A stretch of DNA of 64,000 bases from an uncultured Ruminococcus sp. (GCA_937926145.1 CALANW010000151.1:1-64000); one strand, 5' to 3'; shown: positions 34,480 through 44,316, counted from the first letter of the stretch. The notes: generated from the letters alone by a model not told the origin. Numbers and translations are program-made.

Positions 34480-35835
34480 ATGCAGAAAATTCTATGCTTA
34501 CTGTGTGCGCTTGTGATCGCTGTCACCGTTCTGCCGTTGTGGTGCTTTGCGGCGAAAGACGAAAAGTCGGAAAAGGTCGAGCTTTACGGCAACAAAATTT
34601 CCGTCAATGCAAAGCAGATATGCTTTGTAAAGGGTACGGAAGAGAACGACAGCCTTTACGGCAGTCATTATGGTGAGAATTTCAAAAAATACTATTATGT
34701 CGGCGAAAATACAGTCGATATCAAGGAGGTTGCGGAAAAGCTCCCGAAACTGCAGAACCTTGTCGTTATAAGGGCAGATGTCAGCAACATATCCTATCTT
34801 AGCAAGCTCGACGATTTTGTATGGCTCGGTCTGCACCAGTGCAGCGGTTCGGAGGATCTTTCCTTCCTGAAAAAGCTCACGGGGCTGAAAAAATTCCGCT
34901 ACACAAGCACATGGGCGGATAAGGTCTGCGAGAGCATAGACCCCGTCTCCCACTTGAAAAATGTGACGGAGCTTTATCTTGATGTAAGAGCGTCTGCGAT
35001 AAAGGATATCGCTCCGCTAAAAGGGCTAAAAAGGCTGAAAACGCTGGAGCTGAAAAACATCGGCGGTGACGATGTTGCTTTGATAGGCAATTTCAAAAAG
35101 CTTCGCTCCCTTTCTGTTGACCTCACCTCGGAAAGAACGGATATGTCTTTCCTTTCAAAGCTTGACGATCTCGAAACGCTCGATGTCTCGGGAAACACGA
35201 CCAACCTCAATGCCGCCGCCAAGACCAAGATGAACCGCCTGCGCAGTCTTTCCGTCGACTCAAACGACGATGATCTTTCATTTATCGGAAGCCTTGCGCT
35301 GGACGAGCTTTCACTTTCCTATGTAAAAAGCTCTTTCACTGATGGAATGAGAAACCTTGCAGGACTTAAAACACTTCGGCTCATGGATATCAACAACGGC
35401 AGAACGTATGATATGTCCTTTATAAAGGATCTGAAAAGCCTTGAAAATCTTTTTATCATGGGCTGCAATGACGTGCGCCTTTTCGGGAATAAGAGCCTGA
35501 AAAATGTTTCGATATGGCTTAGTAAATTCACGGATATGATAAACATCAAAGGCTGTGAAAACATTGAAAGCCTGCAGATATACAACAATAACGCCTCATT
35601 CAATGTGAACTGGATAGAGGGAATGGATATAAAGGAGCTGAGCATCTCGGACGGTTCATTCTGCGGAATAAAAAATATGCAGAAGCTCTCAACGCTGAAA
35701 AAGCTCAAAAAGCTCACGCTCGATTTCACGGGCATTTCCGACGAGACCGCCAAGGCAATAAAAAAGGCACTCCCGAAATGTGAGATCGAAGTCTGCGAAC
35801 TTGGCCACGGTGATTACATAATAACAAAATATTGA
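34480..35835 (+). CDS. Secreted leucine-rich-repeat protein
   Basis: 451 residues from ATG 34480 with GGGGGAAAT upstream. Signal peptide (ILCLLCALVIAVTVLPLW, cut near CFA/AK) and then about ten irregular LRR units, for example LPKLQNLVVIRADVSNISYL, LKRLKTLELKNIGGDDVALI, LKSLENLFIMG and STLKKLKKLTLDF. No wall-sorting tail or membrane anchor is visible, so it may be released or held non-covalently. LRR surfaces bind proteins or glycans; the target is unknown. It has its own promoter and a terminator behind it. Confidence 0.85.
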   Translation: MQKILCLLCALVIAVTVLPLWCFAAKDEKSEKVELYGNKISVNAKQICFVKGTEENDSLYGSHYGENFKKYYYVGENTVDIKEVAEKLPKLQNLVVIRADVSNISYLSKLDDFVWLGLHQCSGSEDLSFLKKLTGLKKFRYTSTWADKVCESIDPVSHLKNVTELYLDVRASAIKDIAPLKGLKRLKTLELKNIGGDDVALIGNFKKLRSLSVDLTSERTDMSFLSKLDDLETLDVSGNTTNLNAAAKTKMNRLRSLSVDSNDDDLSFIGSLALDELSLSYVKSSFTDGMRNLAGLKTLRLMDINNGRTYDMSFIKDLKSLENLFIMGCNDVRLFGNKSLKNVSIWLSKFTDMINIKGCENIESLQIYNNNASFNVNWIEGMDIKELSISDGSFCGIKNMQKLSTLKKLKKLTLDFTGISDETAKAIKKALPKCEIEVCELGHGDYIITKY

Positions 35836-35846
35836 GAATAACAAAA

Positions 35847-35894
35847 ACCGCCGACCGCGTAAAGGTTATCCCTTTTACACGGTCGGCGGTCTTA
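35847..35894. terminator. Terminator between convergent genes
   Basis: ACCGCCGACCG (35847-35857) / CGGTCGGCGGT (35880-35890), with GTAAA/TTTAC pairing inside. The plus strand continues CTTATTAT and the minus strand GTTTTTGTT, so it can work both ways. Confidence 0.8.
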
Positions 35895-35936
35895 TTATAT
35901 CTGTATGAAAAATTCACCCGGAATATATTTTTTCGC

Positions 35937-36005
35937 AACGGGCGGATATGGAATCCGCCTCTACGATTTTTGCTGCGAATTAACGGAATATAAATAATTC
36001 CGAAT
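35937..36005. repeat. Interspersed palindromic intergenic repeat, copy 3
   Basis: AACGGGCGGAT-ATGGA-ATCCGCCTCTACG then a tail TTAACGGAATATAAATAATTCCGAAT, very close to copy 1 at 5571-5640. It lies between convergent genes, just past a terminator, and is followed by short GCATTGCATTACGCATTACG-type direct repeats. Confidence 0.7.
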
Positions 36006-36043
36006 TTGTATGCAATGCACGGCATTGCATTACGCATTACGAA

Positions 36044-37966
36044 TTACGCATTGGATATTGATTTTCCCGTATAGAGCTGATAGTATCTGCCCTTTTCTTC
36101 GATAAGCTTATCGTGAGGACCTCTTTCGATGATCCTTCCCTGTTCAAGAACCATGATGCAGTCGGAATTCTTTACGGTCGAAAGTCTGTGCGCGATAACG
36201 AATGTCGTTCTGCCGTACATAAGTCCGTCCATACCTCTCTGAACGAGCGCTTCGGTTCTTGTATCGATAGAAGATGTTGCTTCATCAAGGATAAGTGCGG
36301 GCGGGTCTGCTACTGCGGCACGGGCGATCGCAAGGAGCTGACGCTGACCCTGCGAAAGGTTTGCGCCGTCGCCTGTGAGCATTGTATTATAGCCCTCGGG
36401 AAGTCGCTTTATAAAGCTGTGGGCATTTGCAAGCTTTGCGGCTGCGATACATTCCTCGTCGCTTGCGTCCAGTCTGCCGTAGCGGATATTATCCATGACC
36501 GTACCCGTGAAGAGGTGCGTATCCTGAAGAACGATGCCGAGCGAACGGCGGAGGTCGGCTTTCTTTATCTTATTGATATTGATGCCGTCATATCTGATCT
36601 TGCCGTCCTGAATATCATAGAAGCGGTTGATGAGGTTCGTGATAGTTGTCTTTCCTGCGCCCGTGCTTCCGACAAATGCGATCTTCTGACCGGGGTCTGC
36701 GGAAATTTTTATATCATGGAGGACGATCTTGTCATCGGTATAGCCGAAGTCAACGCCGTCAAAGACGATGCGTCCTTCAAGCTTTGTATAGGTAACGCTT
36801 CCGTCCTCGGAGTGAGGGTGCTTCCATGCCCAGAGACCTGTTCTTTCTTCACATTCGGAAAGAGTTCCGTCTGCGTTTTCTTTTGCATTGACAAGCTCAA
36901 CATAGCCGTTGTCCGTTTCAGGCTTTTCATCGATAAGGTCGAATACACGCTTTGCGCCTGCCATAGCCATAATGACCGAGTTCATCTGCTGGCTGATCTG
37001 AGTGATAGGCTGGCTGAAATTCTTGTTGAGTGTGAGGAACGAGATAAGCGTACCGAGGGTAAGTCCCGTCACGCCCGAGAGTGCGAGGACTGCGCCGAGG
37101 ATAGCGCAGAGAACATAGCTGATATGACCAAGGTTATTTGCGATAGGCATAAGAATGTTTGCGAACTTGTTTGCGTTTTCGGCGCTTGCACGAAGCTCAT
37201 CGTTGATAGCGTTGAAGTTCTCCTTTGCCTTTTCTTCGTGGCAGAATACTTTGACGACTTTCTGACCTTCGAGCATTTCTTCGATATAGCCGTTTACCTT
37301 GCCGAGGTCTTTCTGCTGCTTGATGAAGAATGTCGATGACTTTCCGCCGAGCTTTGCCGAAACGAGGAACATTACGCCGACCATTAAAACAGTCAGTATT
37401 GTGAGCGGAATATTCAGCACTATCATACTTACAAAGCTCATTAATACGGTTATTACCGAGTTGATGAGCTGTGGGATACTCTGTCCGATGAGCTGGCGGA
37501 GAGTATCGATATCGTTCGTGTAGATAGACATTATATCGCCGTGAGCGTGGGTGTCGAAATATTTTATCGGGAGAGTTTCCATGTGCGAGAAAAGGTCGTT
37601 TCTGAGGTTTCGGAGCGAACCCTGCGAAACGTTTACCATTATTCTGTTGTAAGCGTATGAGGTAACGATGCCGACTGCATAAATGCCGATAAGCTTCAGG
37701 ATAGCTCCTGCGAGCGGTCCGAAGTCGGGTTCAAGTCCTGCAGCCTTGTCATTTACGAGCGGAGTGATGTAATCATCGACAAGGCTCTTCATAAAGAGTG
37801 TTCCGTAAAGTGTTGTTATCGCTGTGATGATGATGCAGATAACAACTATTATAAGGTGTACTGTATAGTTTTTGAAAAGATACGAAAAAACACGTCCGAG
37901 GGACTTTGTGTCCATATTCTTCATATTTTTCATATCCATTGGGGGTCTTCCGTGTGGTCCCGGCAT
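36044..37966 (-). CDS. ABC exporter half-transporter, canonical nucleotide site
   Basis: 640 residues: six-helix exporter membrane domain (about 40-350) then an ATPase domain with Walker A GSTGAGKTT (near 431), signature LSQGQRQLLAIARA (near 536) and Walker B ALILDEATSS with the catalytic Glu. The first 18 residues are Met/Gly/Pro-rich (MPGPHGRPPMDM). It pairs with the next half-transporter, probably as a heterodimer exporting drugs, lipids or peptides. GAAAGGAG precedes the ATG. It is last in a MarR-ABC-ABC operon. Confidence 0.92.
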   Translation of the reverse strand: MPGPHGRPPMDMKNMKNMDTKSLGRVFSYLFKNYTVHLIIVVICIIITAITTLYGTLFMKSLVDDYITPLVNDKAAGLEPDFGPLAGAILKLIGIYAVGIVTSYAYNRIMVNVSQGSLRNLRNDLFSHMETLPIKYFDTHAHGDIMSIYTNDIDTLRQLIGQSIPQLINSVITVLMSFVSMIVLNIPLTILTVLMVGVMFLVSAKLGGKSSTFFIKQQKDLGKVNGYIEEMLEGQKVVKVFCHEEKAKENFNAINDELRASAENANKFANILMPIANNLGHISYVLCAILGAVLALSGVTGLTLGTLISFLTLNKNFSQPITQISQQMNSVIMAMAGAKRVFDLIDEKPETDNGYVELVNAKENADGTLSECEERTGLWAWKHPHSEDGSVTYTKLEGRIVFDGVDFGYTDDKIVLHDIKISADPGQKIAFVGSTGAGKTTITNLINRFYDIQDGKIRYDGININKIKKADLRRSLGIVLQDTHLFTGTVMDNIRYGRLDASDEECIAAAKLANAHSFIKRLPEGYNTMLTGDGANLSQGQRQLLAIARAAVADPPALILDEATSSIDTRTEALVQRGMDGLMYGRTTFVIAHRLSTVKNSDCIMVLEQGRIIERGPHDKLIEEKGRYYQLYTGKSISNA

Positions 37967-37986
37967 AAATTGATCTCTCCTTTCCG

Positions 37987-39735
37987 TCAGTCTGCCGCAG
38001 GTGCGTCAAAGTCGCCGCTGCCGCCTGTCTGTGCATCGTAGATCTCTTTGTAGATCTCGTTTGTTTCAAGAAGCTTTTCGTGAGGAGCGAAGCCGCTTAC
38101 CTTGCCGTCATCGAGGACAAGCACTCTGTCAGCGTCCTTAACAGAGGAAATACGCTGGGAAATAATGATCTTTGTTGTTCCGGGTATTCTCTGTGCAAAG
38201 GCTTCACGAATTTTTGCATCGGTCGCAGTATCGACCGCACTTGTCGAGTCGTCGAGGATAAGCACCTTCGGGTTTTTGAGGAGCGCTCTTGCGATGCAAA
38301 GACGCTGCTTCTGACCGCCCGAAACGTTGCTTCCTCCCTGCTCGATATAGGTGTTGTATCCATCGGGGAAGCGTTCGATGAATTCATCTGCGCAGGCAAG
38401 TCGGCAGACCGCGCGGCACTCTTCCTCGGTAGCATTTTCATTGCCCCAGCGGAGGTTGTCAAGGATAGTTCCCGAGAAAAGAACGTTCTTCTGGAGAACT
38501 ACCGCAACGCTGTTTCGGAGAGCTTCAAGGTCGTAGGACTTAACGTCCTTGCCGCCGACATAAACGCTGCCGCCGGTTACATCGTAAAGACGGCTGATGA
38601 GGTTTACAAGGCTCGATTTGCCGCAGCCCGTTCCGCCGATGATGCCGATAGTTTCGCCAGCATTGATGTGGAGATCGATATCTTCGAGGACATTTTCGCC
38701 GCTGCTGTGAGCATAAGCGAAGTTGACGTGGTTGAAGTCGATGCGTCCGTCAGCAATGTTCGTATCGGGAGCTTCGGGGTTAGTGATATCGGGTTCTTCC
38801 TTGATAACTTCAACGACACGCTTTGCACTTGCTTCGCTCATCGTGAGCATAACGAAGATCATCGAAAGCATCATAAGCGACATAAGAACGCTCATAACGT
38901 AGGAGAAAAGCGATGTAAGCTCGCCCGTTGTAAGGCTGCCCGCAACGATGAACTTCGCACCGAGCCAGGAGATGAGAATGATGCAGAAGTAAACAACGAA
39001 CATCATTATCGGGCTGTTGAGAGCGATAAGGCTTTCTGCCTTGACGAACATCTTATAAATGGAGTTGGAAGCATTTTTGAACTTTGTCGTTTCGTGATCC
39101 TCACGGACGAAAGCCTTTACAACACGGATAGCCGAAACGTTTTCCTGAACGCTTGCATTGAGGTCATCGTACTTCTTGAATACAACTTCAAATATCTTTG
39201 ATACCTTTCCGATGATAAGGAAAAGAGCCGCTCCGAGGAAGATGAGCGCAGCAAGGAATATAATGCTCAGTCTGCCGTTGATAGCTATGCACATTATAAG
39301 GCTGCATATAAGTGTGAAAGGCGCTCTTACTGCGATTCGTATAACCATCTGGAATGCGTTCTGAATGTTCGTAACGTCCGTTGTCATACGGGTGATAAGT
39401 CCTGCCGTACTGAATTTATCGATGTTGGAGAACGAGAAACGCTGAATGTTGTCATACATAGCATGACGAAGGTTGCAGGCAAAACCCGTTGATGCGGTCG
39501 CAGCATATTTTCCTGCGAGAACGCCGCTTGCAAGGCTCAGAAATGCAACGATTATCATAATGATGCCGTATTTTACAACAGCGGACATATTTCCTGCCGA
39601 AATGCCGTCATCGATTATCTTTGCGGTGATGAGCGGAATGATCACTTCAAAAAGAACTTCGAGAGCGGTAAAGATCGGTGTCAGTATCGTGTCTTTCTTA
39701 TACTGTTTGATCTGTGCCATAAGTGTTTTTATCAC
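37987..39735 (-). CDS. ABC exporter half-transporter, degenerate nucleotide site
   Basis: 582 residues: exporter membrane domain, then Walker A GGTGCGKSS (near 365), signature VSGGQKQRLCIARA and Walker B VLILDDSTSAVD, where Asp replaces the catalytic Glu. This Glu-to-Asp change is the usual mark of one half of heterodimeric exporters such as BmrCD, so the partner at 36044 supplies the working site. The start is GTG with AAAGGAGG eight bases upstream. It overlaps the end of the MarR gene by 38 bases. Confidence 0.92.
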   Translation of the reverse strand: MIKTLMAQIKQYKKDTILTPIFTALEVLFEVIIPLITAKIIDDGISAGNMSAVVKYGIIMIIVAFLSLASGVLAGKYAATASTGFACNLRHAMYDNIQRFSFSNIDKFSTAGLITRMTTDVTNIQNAFQMVIRIAVRAPFTLICSLIMCIAINGRLSIIFLAALIFLGAALFLIIGKVSKIFEVVFKKYDDLNASVQENVSAIRVVKAFVREDHETTKFKNASNSIYKMFVKAESLIALNSPIMMFVVYFCIILISWLGAKFIVAGSLTTGELTSLFSYVMSVLMSLMMLSMIFVMLTMSEASAKRVVEVIKEEPDITNPEAPDTNIADGRIDFNHVNFAYAHSSGENVLEDIDLHINAGETIGIIGGTGCGKSSLVNLISRLYDVTGGSVYVGGKDVKSYDLEALRNSVAVVLQKNVLFSGTILDNLRWGNENATEEECRAVCRLACADEFIERFPDGYNTYIEQGGSNVSGGQKQRLCIARALLKNPKVLILDDSTSAVDTATDAKIREAFAQRIPGTTKIIISQRISSVKDADRVLVLDDGKVSGFAPHEKLLETNEIYKEIYDAQTGGSGDFDAPAAD

Positions 39736-40180
39736 AGCACATACCTCCTTTTGGGTATTTTTTTATATTTGCGAGCATAATTTCCAGTCCTCGGCTGATA
39801 ACAGGGATATCTTCGGCGGGAATGCCCTCGATCAAAGCATTGTCAAGGCTGTTCATATCTTCTTTGAGAAAAACGGTGAATTCGGCAGCTTTCGGCGTAA
39901 GCTCAAGCTGTTTCTTTCGGTCATCGCCCTCAACGGATATCATCTGAAGATAACCTTTCTGTTTCAGTCCTTTTAAAAGAAGCGAAACAGAGGCTCGGGA
40001 CGTTCCGAGTATATCGCAGAGATCGGTCGAACAGAAATCGCTGCCCTTGTTTTCGTGGATATACATTATGCAGAAGCACTGCATCGGTGTAAGCTCCAAT
40101 TGTTCGCTTGTTGTGCGGCAATGGGCATCTACCGTTGCCGATATCTGTCGGATATAGCCCAGAATTTTTTCCTCTTTCAA
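39698..40180 (-). CDS. MarR family transcriptional regulator
   Basis: 160 residues from a TTG at 40180 with AGGAG eight bases before it; the TTG at 40216 has no such site. The winged helix is clear: ELTPMQCFCIMYIHENKG, DLCDILGTSRASVSLLLKGL, GYLQMISVEGDDRKKQLELT. The C-terminus has an unusual Cys pair and ends past the start of the exporter gene it overlaps. It probably represses the two exporter genes and itself. The 40181-40464 spacer is AT-rich and non-coding and holds the divergent promoters. Confidence 0.9.
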   Translation of the reverse strand: MKEEKILGYIRQISATVDAHCRTTSEQLELTPMQCFCIMYIHENKGSDFCSTDLCDILGTSRASVSLLLKGLKQKGYLQMISVEGDDRKKQLELTPKAAEFTVFLKEDMNSLDNALIEGIPAEDIPVISRGLEIMLANIKKYPKGGMCCDKNTYGTDQTV

Positions 40181-40464
40181 TTTTAACGCTCCTTTCTTTA
40201 TAAGATCTGCCTGCAAAAATATTTTTTGAATGTAGTTATATTATATCAGCATTGAGATTGTTTTAAAAGCAAATATTTGTAATTTAAAATAGTTTGTTTT
40301 ATTAACAATTAAAATGATAAACAAAAATATGCAAAAAGTGAAGCGTTATACTTGTTAATTCTGACGAACTCCATTGTTAGAAAATATATATATTTTTGTT
40401 TATAAATAGTCATAATTTGGTGATATAATAATTTATAAGTATAACTGCGGAAAGGAGCGTTTTT

Positions 40465-41622
40465 ATGCCGTTAAAACAGATCGACCGAACTGATGACGAC
40501 CGCCTTAACTGGCGCTATCAGGACAAGACCTATAACGAAATGTTCAAGGCATGGCGGAGAAGACGTAAGGATTCTATTGGCTTTTATTATGTCAGCAAGC
40601 CGAATGAGCTTACCTACCTTGACGGCTACGGCTTTGTGACGGATTATCCCGAAGCTGCCGAAAGAAACGCTCTGCGCAAGGTTATGAATGTCATCGGCGT
40701 AACGATGATAATTCTCAGCGTTATCGACCTTTTGTATAAATATGCCGTACCGAATCTGCTCACGGTATTCGGCGCGGATATCTATTTCGATAAATACACG
40801 AAAACTTTTTACGGGAATGAATGGCTCATTCTTGCGATAGATACCTTTTTCAGCGTTATAAAGCGCCTGATACCGCTTCTGTATGTCTATAAAAAAATGC
40901 AGATGCCGATAAAGGTAATGATACCGACAAGGATAACGAACAGAACGCTTTTCAGATACGCAGTCCCCGTGATGCTTTTTACCGCAGGCTGCTGTACAGC
41001 GGCTTCGGGCGTTTATGAGCGGATACTGCATTTTGTCGGCATAGAAAAAGATAAGCTCTTCGATATGCCTGACAGCAAGGCTGTTCTTGTGCTTTATTTA
41101 ATAGTACATATAATATTGATACCCATTATAAGCGAAATACATACGCGCGGTGCGCTTTTGCAGCTGTTAAGGCAGTTCGGCGACGGCTTCGCGATAGTTA
41201 TAACGGCTCTGCTCACTTCGCTCATAACATATAACCTCAGCACATTCTGCTATGTGTTCGTTTCATCGCTCGTTATCGGATATTTCACCGTGCGGACGGG
41301 TTCGGTCATAACTGCGGTACTTATGCGCATAACAATGGCGGCTGTTTCCTACGGCGTATTTATGATAGACGAGTTTGCAAGCGAAGAAAACGGCGGACTT
41401 ATCGTAATGGCAGTGATGTTCGTGATCCTTGCTGTCGGGCTGGTAAGCTTTATAAAGCTTCTCATTGAACACAGCAATAACTTCTCACTCAATTTCAAGG
41501 GAAGATATCTCAGCTTTACCGACAAGTGCGGAATAATCGCTTCTTCTATCCCAGTTGTTGTCGGTTCTACTATAATATTTATACATACTATTTTAAATAT
41601 AACCTTTGTGATGAGCGTATGA
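40465..41622 (+). CDS. CPBP-like membrane protein with degenerate active site
   Basis: 385 residues with a charged N-terminus of about 70 residues and around eight membrane helices. The region IIPIISEIHTRGALLQLLRQFGD lines up with the CPBP (Abi) intramembrane protease motif EExxxR. However, the second Glu is Ile and the expected later FxxxH reads TSLITYN with no His. It is probably a non-catalytic or altered member. GAAAGGAG precedes ATG 40465. It overlaps the next gene by ATGA. Confidence 0.65.
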   Translation: MPLKQIDRTDDDRLNWRYQDKTYNEMFKAWRRRRKDSIGFYYVSKPNELTYLDGYGFVTDYPEAAERNALRKVMNVIGVTMIILSVIDLLYKYAVPNLLTVFGADIYFDKYTKTFYGNEWLILAIDTFFSVIKRLIPLLYVYKKMQMPIKVMIPTRITNRTLFRYAVPVMLFTAGCCTAASGVYERILHFVGIEKDKLFDMPDSKAVLVLYLIVHIILIPIISEIHTRGALLQLLRQFGDGFAIVITALLTSLITYNLSTFCYVFVSSLVIGYFTVRTGSVITAVLMRITMAAVSYGVFMIDEFASEENGGLIVMAVMFVILAVGLVSFIKLLIEHSNNFSLNFKGRYLSFTDKCGIIASSIPVVVGSTIIFIHTILNITFVMSV

Positions 41623-43028
41623 TGAGAAATGACGAATTTTATATGGAAAAAGCGCGTATGCTCGCAGATGAAGCCGCCGCGGACGGCGAAGCTCCGATAG
41701 GCGCAGTTATAGTCCGAAAGAGCGACGGCGAAATTGTCGGAACGGGAAGAAATACCCGCGAAAAAGGCAGAACTGCGCTCGGTCACGCCGAAATATCGGC
41801 TATTGCAAGCGCTTGCGAAAAGCTTGGCGGCTGGAGGCTCTCGGGGTGCGAAATGTTCGTCACGCTTGAACCCTGCCCGATGTGCGCAGGTGCGATAGCG
41901 AACGCTCGGCTCGACAGAGTTGTTTTTGGCGCATCAGATACGAAAAACGGCTTCGCAGGTTCAAGGGCGAATCTCTTTGAACTTTGCGGAAGCTATACTA
42001 TTATAAAAGGCGGAGTGATGAGAACCGAATGTGAAGCTCAATTGAAAAGCTTCTTCGGCGCACTCAGAAAGAAGAAAAACGGAATGAACGGAATAAAGCT
42101 TATAAAAATAGAGTCGGCGGAGCAGGTCAAAAACCTCGCCGCAATTGCCGATGAGATATGGCACGAGTGGTTTCCCTCGATACTTTCGGCGGAGCAGATA
42201 GATTATATGGTCGAAAAGTTCCAGTCGGAAAAAGCTATGACCGAGCAGATGAAAAACGATGGCTACGAATACTATTATATACACCGAAACGGTGAGCATA
42301 TCGGCTATACTGCTATAAAAAATGACGGAAAAAGGCTCTTTTTATCCAAGCTTTATATAAAAAAGGAATTCCGCGGAAAAGGCTATGCTTCGGCGGCTTT
42401 CAAGCTTATAAAAGATATCGCCTCCGAGCGTTCGCTCCGTTCGATATGGCTCACGGTCAACAAGTACAATGCAAACTCTATCGCAGTTTATGAAAAGCTC
42501 GGCTTTAAACGTATCGGCGAGGGCGTGACCGATATCGGGAACGGCTATGTTATGGACGATTTCTTCTATCAATACGATATAAATTCCGTCCGAAAGATCG
42601 GGGAAGAAGACAGGGAGTTCTTCCTCGATGCGGCGGATACATTTTACCACACCGATGTGGTGGAAAAACCTCTCCCGATGAAAAAACTTGAAGCTATTTT
42701 CGCCGAAATGATGCGCTCGGACGTTTACCTCGAGGGTATGATACTTCTTCACAACGGCGAAAGAGCAGGCTATGCCGCTGTCGCGAAAACTTTCCAGACC
42801 GAGAGCGCCGCTCTGACCATCTGGGTCGAGGACTTGTATATTCTTCCCCAATTCAGAGGAAAAGGCTTGGGAAATACTTTCTTCGAGCGGCTTTTTGAGC
42901 GCTTCGACAGCGTTACGGGCAGATACCGCCTTGAAGTCGAACCCGAAAATGAAACAGCATACAATTTGTATAAAAAAATGGGATTCCGTGAGCTTGGCTA
43001 CACGGAAATGATAAAGGAGATGAACTGA
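41619..43028 (+). CDS. tadA: Fusion of tRNA adenosine deaminase (TadA) with two GNAT acetyltransferase domains
   Basis: 469 residues. Residues 1-150 are a complete TadA: zinc ligands and proton shuttle in HAEI (His56, Glu58) and PCPMCAG (Cys86, Cys89). TadA makes inosine at the wobble position of tRNA-Arg. It continues in one frame into two GNAT-type N-acetyltransferases: about 157-310 (acetyl-CoA loop RGKGYA at 252) and 325-469 (RGKGLG at 413). The junction is KKKNGMNGIKLIKI. The start overlaps the previous stop by ATGA; the open frame further up to 41526 is not coding. No stop or frameshift was seen at either join. Confidence 0.88.
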   Translation: MMRNDEFYMEKARMLADEAAADGEAPIGAVIVRKSDGEIVGTGRNTREKGRTALGHAEISAIASACEKLGGWRLSGCEMFVTLEPCPMCAGAIANARLDRVVFGASDTKNGFAGSRANLFELCGSYTIIKGGVMRTECEAQLKSFFGALRKKKNGMNGIKLIKIESAEQVKNLAAIADEIWHEWFPSILSAEQIDYMVEKFQSEKAMTEQMKNDGYEYYYIHRNGEHIGYTAIKNDGKRLFLSKLYIKKEFRGKGYASAAFKLIKDIASERSLRSIWLTVNKYNANSIAVYEKLGFKRIGEGVTDIGNGYVMDDFFYQYDINSVRKIGEEDREFFLDAADTFYHTDVVEKPLPMKKLEAIFAEMMRSDVYLEGMILLHNGERAGYAAVAKTFQTESAALTIWVEDLYILPQFRGKGLGNTFFERLFERFDSVTGRYRLEVEPENETAYNLYKKMGFRELGYTEMIKEMN

Positions 43029-43029
43029 A

Positions 43030-44316
43030 ATGGCAGTACGCTTTTACAATGCGCGGATCTTGAGCCTTGAAAACGGAATGAATGTCGATTTCGGCGAAGT
43101 TCACACCGACGGCGGCGTTATTTCTTACGTCGGTGACAGCGAAAACGCACCGAAAGGCACTTTTGAGCGCGAAATAAACCTCAACGGCAACCTTATAATG
43201 CCCTCGTTCAAGAATGCGCATACCCACTCGGCGATGACATTCCTACGTTCGTATGCGGACGACCTCCCCTTGCAGGACTGGCTTTTCAAGCAGGTCTTCC
43301 CAATGGAGGCAAAGCTCACGGGTGATGATATCTATACTTTTTCGAAGATCGCTTTCGCCGAGTACCTCACAAGCGGCATCACGGCGGATTTCGATATGTA
43401 TTTTGAACCCGAATATATGGCAAAAGCTTCCGAGGAAACGGGCTTCCGTACAATAATGTGCGGATCGGTCGCAGGCTCGGAGGACGAGTGCGACTTTGCC
43501 CTCAACAAGCTTGAAACATTATACAATAAGTATAAGGACAGAAGCGAATTCGTCAGCTACCGTCTTGGCTTCCACGCAGAGTATACGACCCATGTTTCAA
43601 TAATAAACGGCATCGGCGAGCTTGCGAAAAAGTACAAAACTCCCGTTTACGCCCACAACAGCGAAACCCTCTCCGAAACAAAGGAGTGCATCGGACGCTA
43701 TGGCTATACCCCGACCGAGCTTATGGAAAGAGCGGGAGTGTTCGAGTACGGCGGCGGCGGTTTCCACTGCGTTTATATGAGCGATAACGACATCGAAATT
43801 TTCCGCAGAAGAGGACTTTGGGCAGTTACGAACCCCTGCTCGAACGCCAAGCTTGCAAGCGGCATCGCTCCCCTTGTGAAAATGACGGAAAAGGGCATAA
43901 AGCTTGCAATAGGCACGGACGGTGCGGCGAGCAACAACGCCCTCGATATGTTCCGTGAAATGTATCTTGCGGCTGTTTTGCAGAAGATACAGCTCAAAGA
44001 TGCGGCGGCAATGCCTGCGGACAGGATTCTGCGAATGGCTTGCTGCGGCTCGGCGAACGCAATGGGGCTTGACAACTGCGACGGCATCGCAAAAGGCAAG
44101 AAAGCCGACCTTATCGTTATCGACCTCAATGCGCCCAATATGCGCCCTCTCCACAATATCCCCAAGAACCTCGTCTACAGCGGCTCGAAGCAGAACGTTC
44201 TGCTGACGATGTGCGCAGGAAAAATCCTCTACGAGAACGGCGAATTCACAACTATCGACCTCGAAAAAACTTCTGCCGATGCAGATATTTCGCTTAAAAG
44301 AATGTTGAGCGAATAA
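43030..44316 (+). CDS. mtaD: Amidohydrolase, 5-methylthioadenosine/S-adenosylhomocysteine deaminase type
   Basis: 428 residues. Cytoplasmic zinc enzyme of the TRZ/ATZ group: metal motif NAHTHSAM, GFHAEYTT, PVYAHNSET and the late IGTDGAASNNALDM with the metal Asp. It probably deaminates adenosine derivatives such as SAH or MTA, recycling the methyl cycle. Its ATG follows the TadA-fusion stop by one base with AAAGGAG just upstream, so a purine or nucleoside link with TadA is at least operonic. Confidence 0.85.
   Translation: MAVRFYNARILSLENGMNVDFGEVHTDGGVISYVGDSENAPKGTFEREINLNGNLIMPSFKNAHTHSAMTFLRSYADDLPLQDWLFKQVFPMEAKLTGDDIYTFSKIAFAEYLTSGITADFDMYFEPEYMAKASEETGFRTIMCGSVAGSEDECDFALNKLETLYNKYKDRSEFVSYRLGFHAEYTTHVSIINGIGELAKKYKTPVYAHNSETLSETKECIGRYGYTPTELMERAGVFEYGGGGFHCVYMSDNDIEIFRRRGLWAVTNPCSNAKLASGIAPLVKMTEKGIKLAIGTDGAASNNALDMFREMYLAAVLQKIQLKDAAAMPADRILRMACCGSANAMGLDNCDGIAKGKKADLIVIDLNAPNMRPLHNIPKNLVYSGSKQNVLLTMCAGKILYENGEFTTIDLEKTSADADISLKRMLSE

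Noticed and set aside
36113..37339. 408-codon plus-strand frame over the ABC exporter gene
   Set aside because: Antisense shadow; the minus strand carries complete ABC transporter motifs.
38080..39201. 373-codon plus-strand frame over the second exporter gene
   Set aside because: Same reason: Walker motifs and membrane domain are on the minus strand.
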